Source of the DNA: Azospirillum ramasamyi
GTDB lineage: Bacteria > Pseudomonadota > Alphaproteobacteria > Azospirillales > Azospirillaceae
Length of the DNA stretch: 64,000 nucleotides
Direction of reading: 5' to 3'
Assembly: GCF_003233655.1 (NCBI RefSeq)
Contig: NZ_CP029829.1
Span: 878,978-942,977, forward strand
Position 1 is the stretch's first letter, and the number at the start of each line of letters is the position of its first letter. This document shows, one piece after another, positions 36,778 to 45,535 of the stretch. The translations under genes were made by a program, and so were the position numbers. The notes below the pieces were generated by a model. The model was not told the DNA's origin, searched no databases, and worked only from the letters and a program-made list of their open reading frames with translations.

Positions 36778-39276
36778 ATGGACGCTCGATTTAAATCTCG
36801 CGACATCGAACGCCGCAGCCTGGATGTCGACGGCCTGAAACGGTCGTTCCTGGAATGGCTTGTCTATTCGGTCGGCAAGGATGCCCGTGCCGCCACCCGC
36901 CGCGACTGGTTCCACACCGTGGCGCTGGCCGTGCGCGACCGCGTCGTAGACCGCTGGATGGACACGACGCGCAGCTACTACCAGGAAGACGCCAAGCGCG
37001 TTTATTACCTGTCCCTGGAGTTCCTGATCGGGCGTCTGCTGACCAACAGCCTGTCGAACCTTGGTATCATGGAGGAGTGCCGCCAGGCGCTCGACCGCCT
37101 CGGCCTGTCGATGGAGGATGTGGTCGATGCGGAGCCGGACGCGGCGCTCGGCAACGGCGGCCTCGGCCGTCTGGCCGCCTGCTTCCTGGACAGCATGGCC
37201 TCGCAGGCGCTGCCCGGCTACGGCTATGGCATCCGCTACGAGTTCGGCTTGTTCGAGCAGCGCTTTGAGAACGGCTGGCAGGTCGAGTATCCGGAGCAGT
37301 GGCTGCAGTTCGGCAACCCGTGGGAGTTCGCCCGTCCGGAGGTGCTGTACCCGGTCCAGTTCTATGGCCGCGTCGAGGAGTTCCGCGACAGCGTGGGCGA
37401 GCGCGCCTATCGCTGGGTCGATGCCGACCGCGTGCTGGCCATGGCCTACGACACGCCGGTGGTCGGCTATGGCGGCGAGACGATCAACACGCTGCGCCTG
37501 TGGTCGGCCCGCGCCACCCGCGACTTCAACTTCGGCCACTTCAACGACGGCGCCTATATGAAGGCGGTCGAGCAGAAGATCCTGTCGGAGAATCTCAGCC
37601 GCGTCCTCTACCCCAACGACGCGACGGAGACCGGCAAGGAACTGCGGCTGAAGCAGGAGTATTTCTTCACCTCCGCCTCGCTGCAGGACATCCTGCGCCG
37701 CTATCTGCAGCACCATTCCAGCTTCGAGAACCTGCCCAACAAGGCGGCGATCCAGCTGAACGACACCCATCCGGCCATCGGCATCGCCGAGCTGATGCGC
37801 CTGCTGGTCGACCAGCACGCCCTGCGCTGGGACGACGCGTGGGAGATCACCCGCGCCACCTTCGCCTACACCAACCACACCCTGCTGCCCGAGGCGCTGG
37901 AAGCCTGGCCGGTGCGGATGATCGAGCGGGTGCTGCCGCGCCACATGCAGATCATCTACGAGATCAACGCCAAGTTCCTGAACCGCACCAAGGCGCGGGC
38001 CGAAGGCGACAATGCCAGGCTGTCGCGCCTGTCGCTGATCGACGAGCGCGGCGAGCGCCGCGTGCGCATGGGCAACCTGGCCTTCCTCGGCTCGCACAAG
38101 GTCAACGGCGTGTCGGCCCTGCACACCGAGCTGATGAAACAGACGGTGTTCGCGGACTTCCACGAGGAATTCCCGGACCGCATCAACAACAAGACCAACG
38201 GCATCACCCCGCGCCGCTGGCTGAAGCAGGCCAATCCGGCCCTGTCGGAGCTGATCACCACCCGCATCGGCGAGGGCTGGATCTCCGACCTGTCGCAGAT
38301 CGCGGCCCTGCGCGACAAGGCCGACGACGTGGTGTTCCGCGAGGAGTTCCGCAGGGCCAAGCGCAAGAACAAGAAGCGCCTTGCCGCCTATATCGCCCGC
38401 CAGACCGGCGAGGAGGTGCTGGTCGACAGCATCTTCGACGTGCAGGTCAAGCGCATGCACGAGTACAAGCGCCAGCTGCTGAACGTGCTTCACACCATCG
38501 CGCTGTACAACGAGATGCGCGACAACCCGACGGTCAGCTGGGTTCCTGTGACCAAGGTGTTCGCCGGCAAGGCGGCGCCGTCCTACCACATGGCCAAGCT
38601 GATCATCAAACTGATCAACGACGTCGCCAAGGTGGTGAACCACGACCCGTCGGTGCACGACAACCTGAAAGTCGTGCTGCTGCCGAACTACAACGTCACC
38701 GCGGCGGAGATCATCATCCCGGCCGCCGACCTGTCGGAGCAGATCTCCACCGCCGGCATGGAGGCGTCGGGCACCGGCAACATGAAGCTGGCGTTGAACG
38801 GCGCGCTGACCATCGGCACGCTGGACGGCGCCAACGTCGAGATCCGCGAGCATGTCGGGCCGGAAAACATCTTCATCTTCGGCATGACCGCGGAGGAGGT
38901 GAACGACCTGCGTGCCAGCGGCGGCTTCAACCCGCGCGAGGTGATCGCGTCGAACCCCAGCCTGAAGCGTGCGCTCGACATGATCTCCACCGGCGCCTTC
39001 TCGCCGGATGACCGCAACCGCTACCACCCGATCGTCCAGGCGCTGACCGACGGCGGCGACCATTTCCTGGTGACCGCGGACTTCGCCGACTATTGCCGGG
39101 CGCAGGACGCCGCGATGCAGTTGTACCGCGACCAGGAGGAATGGACCCGCAAGGCCATCCTGAACACAGCCAACATGGGTTGGTTCTCGTCCGACCGTAC
39201 GGTCGGCGAGTACGCGAAGGAGATCTGGGACGTACACCCGGTGCATCCCAACCATGACGGCGAGGGGTTCCGGTAA
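36778..39276 (+). CDS. glgP: Glycogen/starch/alpha-glucan phosphorylase
   Basis: GlgP releases glucose-1-phosphate from glycogen. The 832-residue protein matches GT35 phosphorylases in length and order. It carries DALGNGGLGR-like DAALGNGGLGRLAACFLDS, the active-site NDTHPAIGIAELMR, and the pyridoxal-phosphate lysine in EASGTGNMKLALNGALTIG. Other glg genes are absent nearby, so it is an isolated locus. The ATG at 36778 (MDARFKSRDIERRS) gives the family N-terminus; the frame is open 77 codons upstream into the divergent GNAT gene, which is rejected. Confidence 0.96.
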   Translation: MDARFKSRDIERRSLDVDGLKRSFLEWLVYSVGKDARAATRRDWFHTVALAVRDRVVDRWMDTTRSYYQEDAKRVYYLSLEFLIGRLLTNSLSNLGIMEECRQALDRLGLSMEDVVDAEPDAALGNGGLGRLAACFLDSMASQALPGYGYGIRYEFGLFEQRFENGWQVEYPEQWLQFGNPWEFARPEVLYPVQFYGRVEEFRDSVGERAYRWVDADRVLAMAYDTPVVGYGGETINTLRLWSARATRDFNFGHFNDGAYMKAVEQKILSENLSRVLYPNDATETGKELRLKQEYFFTSASLQDILRRYLQHHSSFENLPNKAAIQLNDTHPAIGIAELMRLLVDQHALRWDDAWEITRATFAYTNHTLLPEALEAWPVRMIERVLPRHMQIIYEINAKFLNRTKARAEGDNARLSRLSLIDERGERRVRMGNLAFLGSHKVNGVSALHTELMKQTVFADFHEEFPDRINNKTNGITPRRWLKQANPALSELITTRIGEGWISDLSQIAALRDKADDVVFREEFRRAKRKNKKRLAAYIARQTGEEVLVDSIFDVQVKRMHEYKRQLLNVLHTIALYNEMRDNPTVSWVPVTKVFAGKAAPSYHMAKLIIKLINDVAKVVNHDPSVHDNLKVVLLPNYNVTAAEIIIPAADLSEQISTAGMEASGTGNMKLALNGALTIGTLDGANVEIREHVGPENIFIFGMTAEEVNDLRASGGFNPREVIASNPSLKRALDMISTGAFSPDDRNRYHPIVQALTDGGDHFLVTADFADYCRAQDAAMQLYRDQEEWTRKAILNTANMGWFSSDRTVGEYAKEIWDVHPVHPNHDGEGFR

Positions 39277-39309
39277 CTCTCTTCCGCTGGGAGATTGCGC
39301 CCCGCCGGG

Positions 39310-39333
39310 CCCTCTCCCGCCCGGCGGGGGAGT
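39310..39333. repeat. CCCTCTCCCGC-type short inverted element after glgP
   Basis: CTCTCCCGCC (39312-39321) pairs with GGCGGGGGAG (39323-39332). It resembles the hairpin at 1696-1721 and probably belongs to a recurrent short intergenic element; it may also help terminate glgP. Confidence 0.45.
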
Positions 39334-39419
39334 GGCCGGCGGGGGAGGGTCGGGGCGGGGGCACTGCGCAGCGGTCACGCAACCGCAACCGGCACTTTAC
39401 AAGCCCACTCCATTGGGCT

Positions 39420-39509
39420 ATGACGACCAGCATGAACCGCAAGGCCATCACCACCACTGCGACCAAAAAAGCGACTCGCTTCGGCGGGAAGCGTCGTGGT
39501 GCGTGCTGA
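39420..39509 (+). CDS. Possible leader peptide upstream of asd (29 codons)
   Basis: A small frame ATG to TGA reading MTTSMNRKAITTTATKKATR then FGGKRRGAC. It holds 7 Thr, 4 Lys, 2 Met and 1 Ile codons, all products of the aspartate pathway that Asd feeds. It lies 138 bp upstream of the asd start, and a hairpin able to pair alternatively with its 3' end lies 24 bp downstream. This resembles thr-type attenuation leaders. There is no good ribosome binding site and no U-run after the hairpin, so the call is tentative. ATG at codon 5 is an alternative start. Confidence 0.4.
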   Translation: MTTSMNRKAITTTATKKATRFGGKRRGAC

Positions 39510-39532
39510 TCGGATCGACCAGCGTTTCTTCC

Positions 39533-39570
39533 ACGAGGCAGGCCCCGCCGGACAACGGACGGGGCCTCGT
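39533..39570 (+). terminator. Candidate attenuator hairpin upstream of asd
   Basis: ACGA (39533-39536) and GGCCCCG (39541-39547) pair with CGGGGCC (39560-39566) and TCGT (39567-39570), with a small inner CCG/CGG stem. CCACGA at 39531-39536 can instead pair with TCGTGG at 39494-39499 inside the leader frame, giving mutually exclusive structures. The hairpin is followed by CGTATCC, not by T residues. Confidence 0.45.
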
Positions 39571-39647
39571 CGTATCCGGGGTCCGCTGTCCGAACGACCG
39601 ATAGGCCGGTCCGATCAACAGTGCGATAGACAGGACGGAACCCCGAC

Positions 39648-40688
39648 ATGAGCAGCAACAACGCCTCCGCTTCCTCCAAGTCCCTCCGCGTCGCCGTGGT
39701 CGGCGCCACCGGCGCCGTCGGCCGCGAGATGGTCAAGGTCCTGCACGACCGCAATTTCCCGGTCGCCGAGCTCGGCCTGTTCGCCTCCGAGCGCTCCGCC
39801 GGCAAGGTGCAGGAAACCCCCTACGGCGCCCTGACCCTGCAGGCTTTCGACGCCGCGGTGGTGAAGGGCTATGACGTTGTCCTGCTGGCGGTGTCGGGCG
39901 ACTTCGCCAAGGCGCATGCCAAGGATCTGGCCTCGGCCGGCGCGCTGGTGATCGACAACAGCTCCGCCTTCCGCTACGACGCCGACATTCCGCTGATCGT
40001 CCCGGAAATCAACGCCCACGTCTTCCGCGAGGCGTATGCGAAGGGCTCCCGTCTGGTCGCCAACCCGAACTGCACCACGGCCATCGCCGTCGTGGCGCTC
40101 GGTCCGCTGCACAAGGCCTTCGGCATCAAGCGCGCCATCGTCTCCACCTATCAGGCCACCAGCGGTGCCGGTGCCGAGGGCATGGCCGAGCTTGAGGAGC
40201 AGACGCGCAACCAGCTGGACGGCAAGCCGGTCACCAACAGCGTGTTCCGCCACCCGATCCCCTTCAACCTGATCCCCCAGATCGACGCCTTCCAGGAGAA
40301 CGGCTACACGAAGGAGGAGATGAAGGTGACGTGGGAGACGCGGAAGATCATGGAGGTGCCGGACCTGCTGGTCAGCTGCACCGCCGTCCGCATCCCGACC
40401 TACCGCGCCCATTCCGAAGCCATCACGCTGGAAACCATCCAGCCGGTCACGCCCGATGCCGCCCGCGCCGTCCTGGCCGATGCCGCCGGCGTGAAGGTGG
40501 TGGACGATCCGGCCAACGGCGCCTACCCGATGCCGCTGAACGCCACCGGCCAGTATGACGTCGAGGTCGGCCGCATCCGCAGCAACCTGGTGTTCGGCGA
40601 CCACGGCCTCGACCTGTTCGTCTGCGGCGACCAGCTGCTGAAGGGCGCCGCCCTGAACGCGGTGCAGATCGCCGAGCTGGCTCTGTAA
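39648..40688 (+). CDS. asd: Aspartate-semialdehyde dehydrogenase
   Basis: Asd reduces aspartyl phosphate to aspartate semialdehyde, the branch point to lysine, threonine and methionine. The 346-residue protein has the NADP motif [15 protein letters not shown], the catalytic Cys in [27 protein letters not shown], and HSEAITLE with the substrate-binding His. An N-terminal Ser/Ala/Asn tail of about 12 residues precedes the fold. A possible amino-acid-responsive leader lies upstream. prfC follows 133 bp later after a terminator hairpin. Confidence 0.97.
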   Translation: MSSNNASASSKSLRVAVVGATGAVGREMVKVLHDRNFPVAELGLFASERSAGKVQETPYGALTLQAFDAAVVKGYDVVLLAVSGDFAKAHAKDLASAGALVIDNSSAFRYDADIPLIVPEINAHVFREAYAKGSRLVANPNCTTAIAVVALGPLHKAFGIKRAIVSTYQATSGAGAEGMAELEEQTRNQLDGKPVTNSVFRHPIPFNLIPQIDAFQENGYTKEEMKVTWETRKIMEVPDLLVSCTAVRIPTYRAHSEAITLETIQPVTPDAARAVLADAAGVKVVDDPANGAYPMPLNATGQYDVEVGRIRSNLVFGDHGLDLFVCGDQLLKGAALNAVQIAELAL

Positions 40689-40743
40689 GCAGCCCGGCCA
40701 ATGCTCTGGAATCCCAGGGCCGGCACTGCTATGTAATGAGACG

Positions 40744-40779
40744 GGGGCCGATGGGCGAGTTTCGCCTGTCGGCCCCTTT
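40744..40779 (+). terminator. Terminator of asd
   Basis: GGGGCCGA and TCGGCCCC pair, with an inner GGCGA/TCGCC stem, followed by TTTC. It lies 55 bp after the asd stop. Confidence 0.7.
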
Positions 40780-40821
40780 CGCCGTTCGCACCTCATCACG
40801 CCTCTGTACGGGACCTCGCGC

Positions 40822-42429
<1,608 letters not shown>

Positions 42430-42451
42430 CGGACAATATGCTTCTCCTATC

Positions 42452-42491
42452 GCCCGCCCCTGGTTGAATCCGGGGGCGGGCTTTCTTTTTT
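42452..42491 (+). terminator. Rho-independent terminator of prfC
   Basis: A 9-bp perfect stem GCCCGCCCC / GGGGCGGGC with a 12-base loop is followed by TTTCTTTTTT. Confidence 0.92.
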
Positions 42492-42638
42492 CCGGGTGGA
42501 TTATTGACCGGACTTTCCAACCGGACGGATGGCTTGACGTGGCAGGTCGTGTGTCGGAACGTGTGCGGGTACGCTTAACGATTTCGACACTTAATCAATA
42601 AGCTCCGTTGGACGGAGAAGGTTGGAAAAGAGGCGGTC

Positions 42639-44210
42639 ATGGCGTTGGGATTGGACGAATTTCTCGACTCCAGCGGCTTGGTGCCGCATGGCGTCTGCCT
42701 GCTGTGGCGGCCCGACATCCTGGCGCTGCATGTCGCCTCGGACATGCTGATCGGCCTGTCGTATTTCTCCATCCCGGTGGCGCTGATCTATTTCGTCCTG
42801 CGCCGGCGCGATCTCGAATTCGGATGGATGGCGCTTCTGTTCGCCCTCTTCATCATCGCCTGCGGCACCACCCATTTCCTCGCCGTCTGGACGCTGTGGA
42901 ACCCCGATTACGTGCTGGAGGGGCTGATCAAGGTAATCACCGCCTTCGCGTCGCTGGCGACCGCCGCGGCCCTGTGGTGGCTGATGCCGCGCATTTTAGC
43001 TCTGCCCAGCCCCAAGCAGCTGGAAGCGACCAACCGGGCGTTGGAGCAGGAAATCGCCATCCGGCGCCAGATGGAGACGCGCTATTCCGGCTTCTTCAAC
43101 CATCTGGGCGAGGCGCTCTTCATCGTCCAGGTTCTGCCGGACGGTGATTTCGCCTTCGAGGCGATCAACCCGGCGCTGGCGCGGATCGGAGGACTGGACC
43201 CCGAGCGGTTGCGCGACCGCCGTGTCCGGGACGCCGTGGCGCCGGAGGTGGCCGATCTGATCATTCCCCGCTACACCGCCTGCCGCGACAGCGGCAAGAC
43301 CATCGATTACGAAGAGACGCTGGACTTGCCGGCCGGTAAGCGCGTCTTCCACACCATGCTGGTTCCGGTGAAGGACGCTGCCGGGCGGGTCGTGCAGCTC
43401 CTGGGCAGCGGCCGCGACGTGACCGAAAGCAAGCGCCTGCAGGCGGAGGTGGTCCAGACTTCCAAGCTGGCGACCTTGGGCACGCTGGCCGCCGGCATGG
43501 CGCATGAGATGAGCCAGCCGGTGAACGTCATCCGCCTGTGGACGGAGAACATGCTGTCCCGCCTGCGCGACAATCTGCTGGAGCCGGAGCGCGCCGAACG
43601 CTCCCTGACCCTGGTGATCGAGCAGACCGACCGCATGGCCAAGCTGATCGACCATGTCCGCACCTTCGGCCGCCGGGACGGCGGCGGCACGCAGGCCTTC
43701 ACCCCCGCCCATTCCGTCCAGAGCGCGGTGGAGCTGTTGCGCCACCAGTACGAGTTGGAAGGGATCGAGATCGTGGAGAGCGTCACGTCGGCCCATCGCC
43801 CGGTGATCGGTCGCCCACTTGAATTGGAGCAGGTGATCCTCAACCTATTTTCGAACGCGCGTGATGCCATCATCGCGCTTCGTGCAACGGGCGGGGAGGG
43901 AGGACGCATCATGGTGGTGGTCAGCGACGATTCCGACGGTCAGAATGTCGCCATCCAGGTGACGGACGACGGTGGCGGCATCGACCCATCGGTTCTGCCC
44001 CAGATCTTCGATCCCTTCTTCACGACCAAGGAGGTCGGCAAGGGGGCGGGACTCGGCCTGTCGATCGGCTACGGCATCATCGACGGCATGGGTGGCCGCA
44101 TCGATGCCCGCAACGTCGATCTGGAGGGAGGGCGCCGCGGCGTCCGCTTCACCATAACCCTGCCCAGCCAGCCGGTCTCCTCCTCCGACAGGGAGCTGTC
44201 ACATGCATGA
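42639..44210 (+). CDS. Ethylene-receptor-like sensor histidine kinase
   Basis: A 523-residue membrane sensor kinase. Residues about 25-120 form three helices of the ETR1-type ethylene-binding domain: [19 protein letters not shown] and then [14 protein letters not shown]. The residues equivalent to ETR1 Asp25, Tyr32, Ile35, Pro36, Cys65 and His69 are D35, Y42, I45, P46, C75 and H79, with exactly the same spacing, including the copper-binding Cys and His. A PAS domain (about 145-260), a HisKA domain with phospho-acceptor H289 in [14 protein letters not shown], and an HATPase_c domain ([30 protein letters not shown]) follow. Its end overlaps the response-regulator gene by 8 bp. Ethylene binding is inferred, not shown. 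Confidence 0.88.
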   Translation: MALGLDEFLDSSGLVPHGVCLLWRPDILALHVASDMLIGLSYFSIPVALIYFVLRRRDLEFGWMALLFALFIIACGTTHFLAVWTLWNPDYVLEGLIKVITAFASLATAAALWWLMPRILALPSPKQLEATNRALEQEIAIRRQMETRYSGFFNHLGEALFIVQVLPDGDFAFEAINPALARIGGLDPERLRDRRVRDAVAPEVADLIIPRYTACRDSGKTIDYEETLDLPAGKRVFHTMLVPVKDAAGRVVQLLGSGRDVTESKRLQAEVVQTSKLATLGTLAAGMAHEMSQPVNVIRLWTENMLSRLRDNLLEPERAERSLTLVIEQTDRMAKLIDHVRTFGRRDGGGTQAFTPAHSVQSAVELLRHQYELEGIEIVESVTSAHRPVIGRPLELEQVILNLFSNARDAIIALRATGGEGGRIMVVVSDDSDGQNVAIQVTDDGGGIDPSVLPQIFDPFFTTKEVGKGAGLGLSIGYGIIDGMGGRIDARNVDLEGGRRGVRFTITLPSQPVSSSDRELSHA

Positions 44211-44583
44211 GTCATTACACATCCTGATCGCGGAGGATGAGGTTCTCGCGGCGATGGCGCTGGAGGATTTCCTGTCGCTCAAGGGCTTCCGCGTCACCGT
44301 CGCCGCCAATGGGGCGGAGGCGCTGGATCGCTACGGCCGTGAGCAGGTGGATGCGCTGGTGACCGACCTGCGCATGCCGCGCATGGACGGCCAGACCCTG
44401 ATCCGCGAAATTCGCAATCGCGATGCCGCGCTGCCGGTGGTGGTGATGACCGGCTATCTGACGGAGGACAGCGACCTGAAGCATGATCGCTGGAAGCCGC
44501 TGGAGATTCTCAGCAAGCCGGTAAACCCGCGCATCATCTGTGAAACGCTGCACCGCATGCTCGACCTGCCGCTGGAGGCGTGA
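44203..44583 (+). CDS. Single-domain response regulator
   Basis: A 126-residue stand-alone receiver domain with no output domain. The acidic pocket is IAEDEV, the phospho-acceptor is D55 in LVTDLRMPRMDG, the switch Thr is in VVMTGYL, and the Lys is in ILSKPVNP. It overlaps the kinase gene by 8 bp, so it is the likely cognate partner. Without an output domain it must act through protein contacts or phosphotransfer, as CheY-like regulators do. Confidence 0.93.
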   Translation: MHESLHILIAEDEVLAAMALEDFLSLKGFRVTVAANGAEALDRYGREQVDALVTDLRMPRMDGQTLIREIRNRDAALPVVVMTGYLTEDSDLKHDRWKPLEILSKPVNPRIICETLHRMLDLPLEA

Positions 44584-44604
44584 CGCGGCAAGAGGCGGCG
44601 CTGC

Positions 44605-45531
44605 TCAGTCTTCCAGCGGTTCGACGTCGACGCTGACGGTCAGGCCGTGGCCGGCGCCGCCGACCAGAACGCCGCGGGCCGGGCTGACGTCGTCGTAATC
44701 GCGGCCCCAGGCGATGGTGATGAAGTCGCGGTTGGCGACGCAGGCGTTGGTCGGGCAGATGTCCAGCCAGCCGGCGGCCTCTCCGCACCAGACCGATGCC
44801 CAGGCATGGCTGACGTCGGCGCCCACCAGCCGGGGTTGGCCCGGCGGGGGCAGGGTGCGCAGGTATCCAGAGACATAGCGGGCCGGCAGCCCCATCGCGC
44901 GGACGCAGCCGGCGGCGATATGGGCGAAATCCTGGCAGACGCCGCGGCGGTTGCGCATCACCGCCGCCAGCGGCGTGGCGACCGTCGTCGCGGTGGGGTC
45001 GAAGGCGAAATCCCGATTGATGCGGTGCATCAGGTCGATGGCCGCCGCGACCGCCGGACGGCCGGGGGTGAAGCTGCCCCGCGCATAGTCCAGCAGTTCC
45101 GGGCTGGAGGCGACCAGAGCGCTGTCGAAGCAGTATTGCGTGATCTCCGCGCCGTCATCCGGGCCGGACAGGCCGCGCAGGCTGTCGCGCACCTGCTCCC
45201 ACGGGGCTGAGCCCTCGGGCGCCAATGCCGGCGGCTCGAACACCTCGACCTCGCTTTCGGCGACGATCGAGAAGGTCCGGTGCGGCTCCTGCACGGCGAC
45301 ATAGGTGACGGTGTTCCCGAAGTAATCCACCCGGTCCGACCGCACCGCCGGGACCGGCTCGATGGTCAGCTGACTGCGCCGGATGCGCTGGCGCGGGTGC
45401 GGCCGGGCGGTCAGGTGCAGCAGGTGGTGGGAGATCGGCACATCCTCGCCATAATCATAGGCGGTGGCGTGGCGCACGCGGTAGCGCGTGGTGGAAGCGC
45501 CGCTGTCGGGAAGCGGAGTGGGAGGAGTCAT
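44605..45531 (-). CDS. Transglutaminase-like cysteine peptidase family protein
   Basis: A 308-residue protein with the N-terminal bacterial transglutaminase beta-domain (YRVRHATAYDYGEDVPIS ... QRIRRSQLTIEP) and the catalytic core: Cys in NRRGVCQDFAHIAAGC, His in GADVSHAWASVW, Asp in GWLDICPTN. This is the class clustered with alpha-E and circularly permuted ATP-grasp proteins, probably acting as a peptidase or amide hydrolase. The ATG at 45531 is 4 bp after the stop of the ATP-grasp/alpha-E gene. A longer frame back to 45594 would overlap that gene. Confidence 0.92.
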   Translation of the reverse strand: MTPPTPLPDSGASTTRYRVRHATAYDYGEDVPISHHLLHLTARPHPRQRIRRSQLTIEPVPAVRSDRVDYFGNTVTYVAVQEPHRTFSIVAESEVEVFEPPALAPEGSAPWEQVRDSLRGLSGPDDGAEITQYCFDSALVASSPELLDYARGSFTPGRPAVAAAIDLMHRINRDFAFDPTATTVATPLAAVMRNRRGVCQDFAHIAAGCVRAMGLPARYVSGYLRTLPPPGQPRLVGADVSHAWASVWCGEAAGWLDICPTNACVANRDFITIAWGRDYDDVSPARGVLVGGAGHGLTVSVDVEPLED

Positions 45532-45535
45532 CGGG

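Noticed and set aside
36676..39378. 900-codon open frame antisense to glgP
   Set aside because: High GC keeps the opposite strand of glgP free of stops. The translation is a Val/Gln/His/Asp-rich string with no domain, while the plus strand encodes a full phosphorylase.
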